Source: CAXXOK01 sp964497495
Lineage (GTDB): Bacteria > Bacillota > Clostridia > Christensenellales > Aristaeellaceae
Direction of reading: 5' to 3'
DNA: 64,000 nucleotides
Assembly (NCBI GenBank): GCA_964497495.1
Contig: CAZCCZ010000012.1
Span: 9,666-73,665 of the forward strand
In this document: in pieces, positions 33,737 to 42,414 of the stretch
How positions within the stretch are numbered: position 1 is the stretch's first letter
Layout: the number at the start of each line of letters is the position of its first letter
Translations under genes and position numbers: made by a program
The notes under the pieces: generated by a model
Databases searched by the model: none
Seen by the model: only the letters and a program-made list of their open reading frames with translations
Told to the model about the DNA's origin: nothing

Positions 33737-34839
33737 CATTGATATAAAAACCTGTCTACGGCTTCCCGGTTCCTGTCCAGGTTGGGCACCAGCACGCTCA
33801 TGCCGTTGCGGGTTTCGCTGCCGTATCCGTTGGATACGGGCACGGTAAGGCCCGAAAACGTAACGTCGTCGAGGTTCAGCAACACCGGGATCAGCGCCAC
33901 CGCGTCCGCCGTCGTAAGGTCGGTCCTTACGTCGGTTATGCAGTCGGCCAGAATATTCGTAAGCGTCAGGGCGTCCATCCCGCGCAGGCGGGCGTAAACG
34001 GCTTCCAGCACCTTGCGCTGTCGGCCTACGCGCTGAAAGTCGCTGTCGATCTTACGGATGCGGCTGTAGCACAGCGCCTGTTTGCCGGTCAGGTTCTGCG
34101 TGCCGGATTGCGCAAGAAGCTGGTCCCTTTCATTATATCCGTTCTGCGTGTTGTAGAATTTCAGAATCGAATTGAGTTGTACCCGTTCCCGCTCGCTCAC
34201 GTCCACCGTTACGCCGCCGATGCGGTCCACCAGCGTGACCATCAGGGAAAAATTGACCGCCACCGTGCGGTCCACGGTGACGCCGAAATTGTTTTGAAGC
34301 GTTTGCTTCAGCAGTTTCGCGCCGCCGTACACGTAGGCGGCGTTCAGGCGCGTCTTGCCGTGGCCGGGGATGGAAACGTACAGGTCGCGCAGGAAGGAAA
34401 CCATCCGGATATCGCCGGTTTCAATATCGACCTGCAACAGGATCATCGTATCGCTTCGTCCAGGATCGTCCACGTGGTACGCGTCGGTGCCGATCAGCAA
34501 CACGCGGAGCCTTCTGCTGTCGTCAAGCGCCAGCACGCCGGGCAATCCGTTCGGGGTTTCCGTAGCCGTCGGGGAGGGGGCAGGCGCGCCCGCGATGTCC
34601 GCCTCCAACTCGTTGAGGGAGGAGGGCGGGCGCGTGGCCGTCGGCGTCTCGGCGGCCGGTTGGGCGGGAGAGGTCGTATCCGCGTGGACGAGCCACGGCT
34701 TCACGGTCGGGGGCGCGAGCAGCGCGCCGGAGGGCGCCGTTTCCGCCCATGCCGGGTTAAGGCAGGGCAATACGAGCGCCGCCGCCAGGAACAGCGCCGC
34801 CAGCGAGACAATTCTCCCCTTCCGGTTGCGTACGTCCAT
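33736..34839 (-). CDS. LytR-CpsA-Psr (LCP) family wall-polymer ligase
   Basis: Transfers polyprenyl-pyrophosphate-linked glycopolymers to peptidoglycan on the outer membrane face. 367 residues: N-terminal hydrophobic segment (about 11-32, possibly cleaved after AWA), a Pro/Thr-rich linker (about 50-100), then the LCP domain with LRVLLIGTDAYHVDDPGRSD, DTMILLQVDIETGDIRMVSF, LRDLYVSIPGHGKTRLNAAY and VGRQRKVLEAVYARL carrying the conserved arginines. Given the nearby EPS operon it may attach that polymer to the wall. TGGAGGG precedes the start; it follows the CDF gene by 60 bases and may be co-transcribed. Confidence 0.9.
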   Translation of the reverse strand: MDVRNRKGRIVSLAALFLAAALVLPCLNPAWAETAPSGALLAPPTVKPWLVHADTTSPAQPAAETPTATRPPSSLNELEADIAGAPAPSPTATETPNGLPGVLALDDSRRLRVLLIGTDAYHVDDPGRSDTMILLQVDIETGDIRMVSFLRDLYVSIPGHGKTRLNAAYVYGGAKLLKQTLQNNFGVTVDRTVAVNFSLMVTLVDRIGGVTVDVSERERVQLNSILKFYNTQNGYNERDQLLAQSGTQNLTGKQALCYSRIRKIDSDFQRVGRQRKVLEAVYARLRGMDALTLTNILADCITDVRTDLTTADAVALIPVLLNLDDVTFSGLTVPVSNGYGSETRNGMSVLVPNLDRNREAVDRFLYQ

Positions 34840-34899
34840 CGCGTGCCCTCCAGACGTCGTGCCAGGCAGCGCTGTGGTCTTTGCCGGGTTTCGCCCTGC

Positions 34900-36063
34900 T
34901 CAGGTAAAATCCGTGTCGAACTGCACCACCACTTCGTAACGGGGGTCCAGCTCTTTGGCGTATGCGGCCAGCCTGCGTTCCAGGCCCTCTTTGTCCGTGT
35001 AGCCGTCCGGCAGGAGGCAGTCGAAGACTAGGCTGGTTTTCTTCTGCCCGGGTACCATGCGGAAATCGTGCAGCGTCAGGCGCCGGTCCACGCCGTACAG
35101 GAAAGCGGTGATCTTTTCGTGCACGTCGTTCACGGCGGGGTCGTCCGTCACGGTGGGGTCCATGTGGATGGTCACCGCGATGCCCAGTTCGTTTTGCAGG
35201 TCGCGCTCGGCCCTGTCGATCACCTCGTGCACGGCCACGATATCCCCGTGGGCGCTGACTTCCGCGTGCACGGAGGCGATGCAGCGTCCGGGCCCGTAAT
35301 CGTGCACCACCAGGTCGTGCACGCCGAGAATGCCGTCGTAGGCAAGAAGCTTCTGCTTGATGTCGCGCGTCATCGAGGGGTTCGGTTTTTCGCCCAGCAG
35401 CCTGTCCACCGTGCTCTTGCACACGTTCAGCCCGGTTTTCAGTACGAACAGGGCGACCACCGCGCTCATGTAGCCGTCGATGCGCCAGCCGAACAGCTTA
35501 TGCAACACGATGCTCAACAGTACGGCGCTCGTGGCCACCACGTCGCTCACGCTATCCTTGGAAGCGGCCCTGAGCGTTTCGCTGTCGATGGTACGCGCAA
35601 TAAAGCGATAATAGAAAAACAGCCACAGTTTGGCGAGAATGGAGAAAGGCAGCAGTACAAGTACCGGCAACCCCACCGTCAGCGTAGAGGGATTGAAGAT
35701 ACCGTCAATGCCCTCGTAGAGCAGTTTGCCGCCCGCCACCACGATCAGCGCCCCCACGGCCAGTGCGCCCAGGTACTCCATGCGCCCGTGCCCGAAGGGG
35801 TGTTCCCTGTCGTCCGGTTTCCCGGCCAGCCGTACGGAAATCAGCGCCATCACGCTGCCCGCCGCATCCGACAGGTTGTTCACGGCGTCCGCGGTGATGG
35901 CCAGCGATCCGCTTAAGATACCCAGTAAAAACTTGACGGCGGAGAGCATCACGTTCACGGCAACGCCGGTTACGGAGCCGAGTGTGCCATAGGCGGAACG
36001 TACCTTTTGATCCGCGGTGTCGTTGGAATTCTTAATAAAATGCCGTATCAGCCAAGCGGTCAA
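34900..36063 (-). CDS. Cation diffusion facilitator (CDF) family metal transporter
   Basis: Proton-coupled efflux of divalent metals such as Zn, Mn or Fe. 387 residues from TTG 36063. Metal-site residues are in ADAVNNLSDAAGS (helix 2) and SKDSVSDVVATSAV (helix 5), with the REHPFGHGRMEYLGAL loop between; the C-terminal cytoplasmic domain (from about 205) is longer than average. I prefer TTG 36063 because AAAGGGGG lies eight bases upstream and family members start just before the FIKN motif; ATG 36099 would add twelve residues. Confidence 0.9.
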   Translation of the reverse strand: MTAWLIRHFIKNSNDTADQKVRSAYGTLGSVTGVAVNVMLSAVKFLLGILSGSLAITADAVNNLSDAAGSVMALISVRLAGKPDDREHPFGHGRMEYLGALAVGALIVVAGGKLLYEGIDGIFNPSTLTVGLPVLVLLPFSILAKLWLFFYYRFIARTIDSETLRAASKDSVSDVVATSAVLLSIVLHKLFGWRIDGYMSAVVALFVLKTGLNVCKSTVDRLLGEKPNPSMTRDIKQKLLAYDGILGVHDLVVHDYGPGRCIASVHAEVSAHGDIVAVHEVIDRAERDLQNELGIAVTIHMDPTVTDDPAVNDVHEKITAFLYGVDRRLTLHDFRMVPGQKKTSLVFDCLLPDGYTDKEGLERRLAAYAKELDPRYEVVVQFDTDFT

Positions 36064-36182
36064 GGCCGTCGCCCCCTTTCGGTGTCGCCGTTCCCCCATG
36101 CCGTCGGGATGCTCTCGGAAGCGGACGCGGGCACGTCCGTTCCGGTTTGCGGTTCTCTGGCGCTTCGGAGCGTAGTTTGGGT

Positions 36183-36211
36183 ATTATACATCGATTCGTT
36201 CTGGAATGCAA
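36183..36211 (-). promoter_or_regulatory. Promoter of the CDF-LCP transcript
   Basis: Minus strand TTGCAT (36211-36206), 17-base spacer, TATAAT (36188-36183). It is back to back with the promoter of the yybS-like gene. Confidence 0.75.
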
Positions 36212-36285
36212 GTATCTGGGAATTACTTTTTTAGCCGGGAACCCCGGCACGGGGTCCCGGTTCACTCCGAATTTACCCCCTCGCA

Positions 36286-36314
36286 TTGACGAACCGCCCG
36301 CACCGCCTTATAAT
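36286..36314 (+). promoter_or_regulatory. Promoter of the yybS-rplI-dnaB operon
   Basis: TTGACG at 36286, 17-base spacer, perfect TATAAT at 36309-36314; the first gene starts 46 bases downstream. A GC-rich imperfect hairpin (about 36235-36260) lies between the two divergent promoters. Confidence 0.8.
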
Positions 36315-36360
36315 GGAACGGAAACGGATGCCGAACCGCCGGAATGGAGAAGGAGAACCC

Positions 36361-37407
36361 ATGTACGCGACAGCGATCCCGGGCGCGTGGAAGAAAGCCC
36401 TTTGGCGGGGCCTTGCGGTCGCCGCGCTCTGGGCGGTCGCGTACCTGTTCAGCCCTCTGGCGCCGCTGATGGCGCTGACGCTGCCGCTGGCCGTATATCC
36501 CGCTTTCGCGCAGGGCTACGCCTGGTTTGCGTTCGCGCTTCCGCTGGCCCCTGCGACCGCGTGGTTCGCGGCGGGCGGGGACGCCGTACTGGGCCTGACG
36601 ATCCCGCTTTGCCCCTATCTGTGCCTGTTCGCGGATGTTTTGCGGCGGCGTTACCGGCTGAGCCTGCACGGTGAGGCGGTCGCCAGCGCGGGCGCGTTCG
36701 CCGTGGGCGCGGTGGCCATGCTGCTGCGGCTGAGCGTTCTGTTGGGCGGCTCGCTGTTTCCGCGGCTTGCCGAAACCGTCGTTGCCAGCGTGGGCCAATC
36801 CGTCACGGGCGGCAACCTGCTTTACCGGCTGGTATCGGTCGGGTACCTTACCGTTCCGGAAACCTACGCCGATTCCGCGGCCCTCCAGCTGGGCAGCCTG
36901 ATCCTCATCGCGCCGTCGCTGAAGCAGGAACTGCTCAACATGCTCCGTCTCCGGCTGACCGAAGGCCTTACCGATTGGGTTCCCTCGCTGCTCGTGCAGG
37001 GCGCGGTGCTCGTGGGCGGGTTTTCCGCGCTTTCCGCGGCCCGCGTCCGCGCCAGGAAAACCGGCGGCGAGCTCCCACGGTTCTCCGCTTTCCGGCTTAC
37101 GCGCCAGGAACAGGGAGCGATGCTCGTTCTGTGTATCGTGACCCTGCTGGCGGCCTTCGCGGGCGACGGATTCCCCGCGCTGCTCTCCTCGCTGACGTAC
37201 GCGGGCTTCTCCGCCGTTTATCAGCTTCTGGGCGCTGCGGTGGCGGTGGCGCTGTTGGCCGCGCGCCGGCCGGAGCGAATCGTCTGGTACGGGCTGCTGG
37301 CCGCGTTTCTGTATATCGTCTTTCCCATCGGGCTGTTCATGCTGGGCATGGTGGACCAGTTCGTCCACCTGCGCGGCGACGGCCCGCAAACGCCTAAGGA
37401 GGAATAG
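36361..37407 (+). CDS. DUF2232 (YybS-like) membrane protein
   Basis: A 348-residue integral membrane protein with about eight hydrophobic helices, beginning AYLFSPLAPLMALTLPLAV and ending YIVFPIGLFMLGMVDQFVHL. Identification as YybS-like rests mainly on its size, topology and position immediately before rplI and dnaB, which is the conserved Bacillota order. ATG 36361 has GAAGGAG upstream; an in-frame start 25 codons earlier would fall inside the promoter. Function is not established even in model species. Confidence 0.7.
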   Translation: MYATAIPGAWKKALWRGLAVAALWAVAYLFSPLAPLMALTLPLAVYPAFAQGYAWFAFALPLAPATAWFAAGGDAVLGLTIPLCPYLCLFADVLRRRYRLSLHGEAVASAGAFAVGAVAMLLRLSVLLGGSLFPRLAETVVASVGQSVTGGNLLYRLVSVGYLTVPETYADSAALQLGSLILIAPSLKQELLNMLRLRLTEGLTDWVPSLLVQGAVLVGGFSALSAARVRARKTGGELPRFSAFRLTRQEQGAMLVLCIVTLLAAFAGDGFPALLSSLTYAGFSAVYQLLGAAVAVALLAARRPERIVWYGLLAAFLYIVFPIGLFMLGMVDQFVHLRGDGPQTPKEE

Positions 37408-37410
37408 AAA

Positions 37411-37863
37411 GTGAAAGTCATCCTGCTGTGCGACGTGAAGAGCATCGGCAAACAAAACGAAATCCTGAACGTATCCGACGGGTACGCCCGCAACTACCTT
37501 TTCCCGCGCAAGTGGGCCATGGAGGCCACCCCCTCGGCCGTTAAAGAGGTGGAGCGCAAGCACGCTCTGGAAGACAAGCTGGAGGCTGAGCGCCGCGAGG
37601 AGGCCCTGAAGAAGGGGGCCGCGCTCAAGGGCAAGGTGATCCGGCTTACCGCCCGTTGCGGCGAAAAAGGCCGCCTTTACGGCAGCATCACCACGCAGGA
37701 GATCGCCGACGCGCTCAAGGCGCAGTACGGCATCGAAGTGGACAAGCGCAAGATCGACTGCGAACCCATCCGCCAGACTGGCGAATACGAAGCGACCGTG
37801 AGCGTTTACGCCGGTATCTCCGCCAAAATGAAGGTGGACGTAACGGCCGCGGACGCGAAATAA
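37411..37863 (+). CDS. rplI: Ribosomal protein bL9
   Basis: Large-subunit protein binding 23S rRNA near the L1 stalk. 150 residues, GTG start at 37411 with AAGGAGG upstream. The N-terminal RNA-binding domain has VILLCDVKSIGKQNEILNVS and DGYARNYLFPRKWAMEA, followed by the long connecting helix and the C-terminal domain with GRLYGSITTQEIADAL. Three bases after the yybS-like stop. Confidence 0.98.
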   Translation: MKVILLCDVKSIGKQNEILNVSDGYARNYLFPRKWAMEATPSAVKEVERKHALEDKLEAERREEALKKGAALKGKVIRLTARCGEKGRLYGSITTQEIADALKAQYGIEVDKRKIDCEPIRQTGEYEATVSVYAGISAKMKVDVTAADAK

Positions 37864-37916
37864 AAGCGCTTTCCGGAAACGGGAAGGCGGAAGCCGCGGG
37901 AAGGAGGCGAGCCGGT

Positions 37917-39296
37917 TTGGAAGCGCAGGAGCTTGCGCGCGTCGCCCCGCCCAGCAGCGTGGACGCGGAACGGTCCGTGCTGGGCGCTACCCTGCAGGAT
38001 GCGGGCGTAGCCACGTTCGTATTCGAAACCCTTTCCCCGGACGATTTTTACGCCGCCGAACACCGCGAGATTTTCGACGCCATGCGCTCGCTGCACGTCG
38101 CGGGTTCGCCCATCGACGTGATGACCGTCGGCAACGAGCTGGCGCGGCGCGGCACGCTGGACGGGGTGGGCGGCACCGCCTACCTGCTGGAAGCCTACCG
38201 CTACGTGCCCACCACCGCCAACACTCGCTCCTACGTGCAGATCGTGCTGGAAAAAAGCACGCTGCGCAGGCTCATTGCGGCCTGCCGCCGCATCGAGGAG
38301 CAGTGCTACGGCCAGATGGAACCGCTGGAAGTGGTTCTCAACAACGCGGAACGCGCCATCTTCGAAATCGCCATGAAGCGCGGGAGTATGGAAGCCCTTC
38401 AGCCGCTCAACGCCGTGCTGGAGCGGACATTCGATAAAATCGAGGAAATGAGCCGCCTGAAGGGCAAGCTCGCGGGCGTGCCCACGGGCCTGTACGACCT
38501 GGACCGCCAGTTGACGGGTCTGCACGGCGGCGAGCTGGTTATCGTCGGGGCGCGCCCCGGCATGGGCAAAACGGCGCTGGCCCTGTCCGTGGCGCATTTC
38601 GCGGCGATCCAGACGGACAAATGCGTGGCGGTGTTCAGCATGGAAATGCCGCGGGAGCAGATCGGCATGCGTATTTTAAGCAACGCGGCCGGCATCAACA
38701 TGCAGCGCGTGCGTAACGGCATGCTGAGCGACGACGAGTGGATGAAGCTCGGCGACTGCCTGAACCGCCTGAGTGCCTGCCGCATCTTCATCGACGATTC
38801 TCCGGGCCTCACCCCCACGCAGGTGCGCAGCCGCTCCCGCCGCCTGATGATGGAGCAGGGGCTGGACCTGATCGTGGTGGACTACCTGGGGCTGATGAAC
38901 TCCGACAAGCGCGCGGAGAACCGGCAGCTGGAAGTCAGCGAGATCAGCCGCGGCCTCAAGGCCGTGGCGCTGGAACTGAAAGTGCCGGTATTGGCCTGCG
39001 CGCAGTTGGCGCGCGCCAACGTGAACCGCGCCAACAAGCGCCCCCAGCTGAGCGACCTGCGCGACTCCGGCAGCATCGAGCAGGACGCCGACGTGGTGCT
39101 CTTCGTCCACCGCGAAGGTTATTACCAGACGGAAACGCAGGAAGAAAACCGGCCGGACGATACCGAGGGCGAGATTATCGTAGCCAAGCAGCGCAACGGC
39201 CCCGTGGGCACCGTGAACGTGGAATGGCAGGCCGAGTTCGCCCGCTACGTCAACCCGCCCGGTACGCGCGTGCCGGTCTACGCGGACGCGCGGTAA
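37917..39296 (+). CDS. dnaB: Replicative DNA helicase
   Basis: Hexameric 5'-3' helicase of the replication fork. 459 residues. N-terminal domain opens PPSSVDAERSVLGATLQD; the RecA-like domain has Walker A GARPGMGKTALAL, MEMPREQIGMRIL, Walker B LIVVDYLGLM and the arginine-rich RDSGSIEQDADVVLFVHRE. TTG 37917 is chosen because AAGGAGG sits nine bases upstream and the family N-terminus begins right there; longer in-frame extensions run through rplI. Confidence 0.96.
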   Translation: MEAQELARVAPPSSVDAERSVLGATLQDAGVATFVFETLSPDDFYAAEHREIFDAMRSLHVAGSPIDVMTVGNELARRGTLDGVGGTAYLLEAYRYVPTTANTRSYVQIVLEKSTLRRLIAACRRIEEQCYGQMEPLEVVLNNAERAIFEIAMKRGSMEALQPLNAVLERTFDKIEEMSRLKGKLAGVPTGLYDLDRQLTGLHGGELVIVGARPGMGKTALALSVAHFAAIQTDKCVAVFSMEMPREQIGMRILSNAAGINMQRVRNGMLSDDEWMKLGDCLNRLSACRIFIDDSPGLTPTQVRSRSRRLMMEQGLDLIVVDYLGLMNSDKRAENRQLEVSEISRGLKAVALELKVPVLACAQLARANVNRANKRPQLSDLRDSGSIEQDADVVLFVHREGYYQTETQEENRPDDTEGEIIVAKQRNGPVGTVNVEWQAEFARYVNPPGTRVPVYADAR

Positions 39297-39324
39297 ACCG
39301 TCCGCCGGTTTTATTCGGACAGGA

Positions 39325-40296
39325 ATGAGGATGGACATGCAGCAGGAACCGATCGCAACCCTGGGCAAGGATACCAAATTCGAAGGCTTTCTGCTGGTAC
39401 GCATGAGCGAGCAGCGCACCGGCAGCAACGGCGGCAAGTATCTGGATATGAACCTGGCCGACCGCACGGGCGAGATCAACGCCAAGGTGTGGGACGGCAA
39501 CGTACCCCCGCCCGCGCCGGGAAGCGTGGTGAAGGTGCGGGGCGCCACGCTGGAATACAACGGCCGCCTGCAGCTGCGCGTGGAGAAGCTGCGCGCGCCG
39601 GATAATACGGACGACGTGGATATGTCCGCGCTCACCCCCTGCGCCCCGGAACCGCCGGAAGAAATGTTAAAAGAACTGGACGAAGCCGTGGCGGCCATCG
39701 CCAGCGAACCTCTGCGCAAGATCACCGCGGAAATGCTGGCCCGAAGCCGGGAGAGGCTCGTATACTTTCCCGCGGCCCAGCGCATCCACCACGCGGAGCG
39801 CAGCGGCCTGCTGCACCACACCACGGGGATGCTTCGGCTGGCCCGCGCGGTGCTCCCGTTGTACCCGCTGCTCAACGCCGATCTGGTAATCGCGGGCGTG
39901 ATCGTGCACGACCTGTGCAAAACGGAAGAACTGAGCAGCGACGAGATGGGCGTGGTGAAGGACTACACCGAGGAAGGCCTGCTGCTGGGGCACATCGTGC
40001 TGGGCGTCACCCGTATCGCGGAAGTTGCGAAGGCCGTGAACGTTACGGGCGAACCCGTAACGCTGCTGGAGCACATGATGCTCAGCCACCACGGCGAGGA
40101 AGCCTACGGCAGCCCCCGCAAGCCCATGTTTCCCGAGGCGGAAGTGCTGCATTGGTTGGACCTCATGGACGCGCGCATGAACGAGATGGAGGCGGCCATG
40201 GAACGGCTTGCGCCCGGCGTTTTCAGCGAGAAGATCTGGTCGCTGGAACGCAGGCTGTACAAGCCGCAGTACGGCGAGCTGACGCCGGAAGGTTGA
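39325..40296 (+). CDS. 3'-5' exoribonuclease YhaM-like (OB fold plus HD domain)
   Basis: A 323-residue protein with an N-terminal OB-fold (FEGFLLVRMSEQRTGSNGG, LADRTGEINAKVWDG) and a C-terminal HD phosphohydrolase domain: HHAERSGLLHHTTGMLRLA, VIVHDLCKTEEL, LLGHIVLG and HMMLSHHGEEAYGSP give the metal His/Asp set. YhaM in Bacillus trims RNA and affects DNA repair. ATG codons at 39325, 39331 and 39337 are all possible; the ribosome site is weak for each. The stop region contains the promoter of the next gene. Confidence 0.88.
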   Translation: MRMDMQQEPIATLGKDTKFEGFLLVRMSEQRTGSNGGKYLDMNLADRTGEINAKVWDGNVPPPAPGSVVKVRGATLEYNGRLQLRVEKLRAPDNTDDVDMSALTPCAPEPPEEMLKELDEAVAAIASEPLRKITAEMLARSRERLVYFPAAQRIHHAERSGLLHHTTGMLRLARAVLPLYPLLNADLVIAGVIVHDLCKTEELSSDEMGVVKDYTEEGLLLGHIVLGVTRIAEVAKAVNVTGEPVTLLEHMMLSHHGEEAYGSPRKPMFPEAEVLHWLDLMDARMNEMEAAMERLAPGVFSEKIWSLERRLYKPQYGELTPEG

Positions 40297-40321
40297 CGCT
40301 TCCAAAGCAAGATGGTACAAT
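40293..40321 (+). promoter_or_regulatory. Promoter of the lipoprotein gene
   Basis: TTGACG at 40293 (overlapping the yhaM-like stop codon), 17-base spacer, TACAAT at 40316-40321 preceded by TGG. Confidence 0.75.
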
Positions 40322-40417
40322 GTCGTTGCATACGTACGGGCACCGCTCGGCCCTGCATACGGAAAAATGATTGGACGGACGCGCATTCCCGCGCGCGCCA
40401 GAATCGGAGGAGACCTT

Positions 40418-41287
40418 ATGAAGCGTAAATGGCTCGCGGCGTTGTGCCTTGTGATGATCGCGGCGTTGCTTACGGCCTGCAACGGTCAGCCACAGTCCAA
40501 CCAGAAGTTCGCGGAGGTTACGCAGTATCTGGGCCCCACGGCGACGGCTACGGTCGCTCCCACGAACGCCCCCGCGGACGGTTCCACGGACGGCAGCGTT
40601 TTTTCCAATAATCCTTATCTGTCCAACACCGATTCGGGTTTTACCCCCGAGGATGCGCTTGGCGAGGAAGATAACCAGGACAATGGCGTATTCGACGACG
40701 GCACAGGGGTCGGCGGGCAGGCGGAAGCAACCGTCTACGCCTACGCGGGCAGCACCCCCATTCCGCTGGACCCGATAGACGCGCCCACCGCCACGCCGCG
40801 ACAGGCGCTGAGCTTCACCTACGTCCAGTACGACCTCCCGGCGCTCGGCCTTTCTTTCCAGGGCCCCGCGGGCTGGGTGCCCGACGAGAGCGTCAGCGAA
40901 ATGTATACGCTTACCGAGCCCGAACAGCAGATCAAGGACGGGCAGCTCGGCATCCTGAAAATCTACGCGACGCCCGTCAGCAGCACCTACACCGAAAGCA
41001 ACCTGGTAACGGAGATCAAACAGCGCTTGAGCGACATCAGCGCCACCAACTTCAAGGAATGGAAACCCAGCTACACCGCCACCCGCTTCCTGATGGGCAA
41101 CAAGGGCGTATACGCCAACTACAGCGGCACGCTGGTCGACGGAACGCAGGTAGGCGGACGCGTTCACGCAGTATCCATCGATAAAAAGCTGTACTGCATC
41201 GAGATCGTCTACCCGCTCAATTTCAAGGACGATTACCTCAGCGTTTTCTCCAAAATGCGGGAGACCATTAAAAGGACGGGTAACTAA
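40418..41287 (+). CDS. Predicted lipoprotein of unknown function
   Basis: A 289-residue exported lipoprotein. The signal peptide ends in a lipobox with Cys21 (ALLTACNG), followed by a low-complexity Thr/Ala/Asp/Asn-rich linker to about residue 125. The folded part (about 130-289) starts FTYVQYDLPALGLSFQGPAG and resembles small surface domains seen after acidic linkers in Clostridia (PsbP- or DUF-like), but I do not recognise a named family. GGAGGAG before ATG 40418 rules out the longer frame. Own promoter and terminator. Confidence 0.8.
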   Translation: MKRKWLAALCLVMIAALLTACNGQPQSNQKFAEVTQYLGPTATATVAPTNAPADGSTDGSVFSNNPYLSNTDSGFTPEDALGEEDNQDNGVFDDGTGVGGQAEATVYAYAGSTPIPLDPIDAPTATPRQALSFTYVQYDLPALGLSFQGPAGWVPDESVSEMYTLTEPEQQIKDGQLGILKIYATPVSSTYTESNLVTEIKQRLSDISATNFKEWKPSYTATRFLMGNKGVYANYSGTLVDGTQVGGRVHAVSIDKKLYCIEIVYPLNFKDDYLSVFSKMRETIKRTGN

Positions 41288-41302
41288 ACAAACGGTTTGA
41301 TC

Positions 41303-41343
41303 AAACGGGCGTGCGAGGGCGATACTCCCTCCGCGCCCGTTTT
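41303..41343 (+). terminator. Terminator after the lipoprotein gene
   Basis: AAACGGGCG (41303-41311) pairs with CGCCCGTTT (41335-41343), with an inner GAGGG/CCCTC stem and a T-run at the end. Confidence 0.75.
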
Positions 41344-41435
41344 ACGTTCTCGTTACGCCCGTCCGGCGACATCGTTTTGTCGCATGTTTCACGGTTACAT
41401 AAACGGTGTAAATTAATTACGGACAACATTACGTA

Positions 41436-41441
41436 TATAAT
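41436..41441 (+). promoter_or_regulatory. Possible -10 element before the tandem repeat
   Basis: A perfect TATAAT sits in an otherwise AT-rich patch (41395-41460). The best -35 at 17 bases is only TTAATT (41413), so the promoter is tentative. It would start an RNA running through the 41495-41674 repeat. Confidence 0.35.
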
Positions 41442-41494
41442 TCTCAATGAAATTATTAGCAGACACGACGCGAACGTCTCCGCGCGGAAGCTCC

Positions 41495-41674
41495 GGGAGA
41501 GGACGGCTCGAACGGCAAGAATACGGCAAGCCCGACGGTTCACCGGCTTCGGGCGTGTTGCCACAGCGGTGGTCCTACGTGTTTTGGAACCCGCAGAGTA
41601 AGGAGAGGATGGCCCGAGCAGCGACGAATATGGCAAGCCCGGGGCGCACCGGCCTCGGCGCGTTACCATATCCG
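41495..41674 (+). repeat. Two tandem copies of a structured, RNA-like element
   Basis: Copy A (41495-41576) and copy B (41601-41674), about 106 bases apart, share GGAGAGGA.GGC, GAATA.GGCAAGCCCG, CACCGGC.TCGG and GTT.CCA. Each copy can fold as a hairpin whose outer arms are GGCAA and TTGCC (TTACC in B); B can also close with GCAGA at 41593 pairing TCTGC near 41678. The surrounding 477-base gap holds no convincing gene. I could not match it to a known riboswitch or ncRNA family. Confidence 0.5.
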
Positions 41675-41705
41675 GAGTTCTGCATGTATGAGCCCACGAA
41701 GCAAA

Positions 41706-41735
41706 GAAAAACGCCTCCCCCGAAGGGGAAGCGTC
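41706..41735 (-). terminator. Terminator of the zinc-ribbon gene
   Basis: Minus strand: a ten-base stem with a TTCG tetraloop (arms 41734-41725 and 41720-41711) followed by TTTTTC. Confidence 0.85.
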
Positions 41736-41764
41736 TCTTGCAACCGGAAGGTTCCGGCGGCTTC

Positions 41765-42058
41765 TTAGTACTGGTTGTTCTGACGATTACGCTCGAAGCA
41801 CTCGCGGCAGTACACGGGGCGATCTCCACGGGGCTGGAACGGCACCTGGGTGGTGCAGCCGCAACCGTCGCAGATCACTTCGTACATCTGGCGCTCGCCA
41901 CGGCCGGGGTTCTGGGTGTTGCGGCGCGCAGCACGGCAGGCGGGGCAACGGCTGGGCTCGTTCTGGAAGCCCTTGTCGGCGAAGAACTGCTGCTCGCTGG
42001 CGGAGAACACGAATTCGGCGCCACAGTCGCGGCAGGTCAGGGTTTTGTCTTGATACAT
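41765..42058 (-). CDS. Small double zinc-ribbon protein
   Basis: A 97-residue protein with two treble-clef-like cysteine pairs. The first ribbon is LTCRDCGAEFVF with CPACRAARR, the second ICDGCGCTTQVPF with YCRECFERN, giving eight cysteines in four CxxC knuckles. Proteins of this type are common in Clostridia and probably act in translation or nucleic-acid binding, but no function is established. GGAGGG lies nine bases upstream of the ATG; a terminator follows the gene. Confidence 0.85.
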   Translation of the reverse strand: MYQDKTLTCRDCGAEFVFSASEQQFFADKGFQNEPSRCPACRAARRNTQNPGRGERQMYEVICDGCGCTTQVPFQPRGDRPVYCRECFERNRQNNQY

Positions 42059-42194
42059 GATGGTTTCCCTCCAAATAGTTAGTCTGTGTCCCAGATTTTC
42101 CAGTGATTCGGGTATTGGGTTTCCAATCCTTCGGACATAGACGAACGAAGAGGGAAGAACCTAAACCGTATACCATGGCTGGGTCAACGCGAGT

Positions 42195-42223
42195 ATTATA
42201 GCATGACGAAAAGCGTTTGTATA
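42195..42223 (-). promoter_or_regulatory. Likely promoter of the zinc-ribbon gene
   Basis: Minus strand TATACA (42223-42218), 17-base spacer, TATAAT (42200-42195). This leaves a 5' leader of about 130 bases with no recognised structure. The rest of the 42059-42414 gap holds only this promoter and the XRE promoter. Confidence 0.55.
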
Positions 42224-42330
42224 CTGTTTTCAATAAATTTCTTCATCTCCGAAAGCCCGATTCCCGGTCTCCGAAAAGGCACATGCTTCCATATTCCTGT
42301 CAACAGGCCAGTTTAGCGACTTTCAGACAC

Positions 42331-42359
42331 TTTTCAAAAGCTGACCGTTCCGATATAGT
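42331..42359 (+). promoter_or_regulatory. Promoter of the XRE regulator
   Basis: TTTTCA at 42331, 17-base spacer, TATAGT at 42354-42359, about 55 bases before the start codon. Confidence 0.6.
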
Positions 42360-42414
42360 AAAGACGTTTATACGGGCTGGCGCGCAGGCGCCGCCGGAAA
42401 AGGAATCATGGAGT

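Noticed and set aside
36235..36260. GC-rich hairpin between the divergent CDF and yybS-like promoters as a terminator
   Set aside because: No T-run on the exit side in either direction and both genes point away from it.
41447..42082. 211-codon plus-strand frame through the tandem repeat and across the zinc-ribbon gene
   Set aside because: Half of it is antisense to a cysteine-patterned real gene; no ribosome site and no domain.
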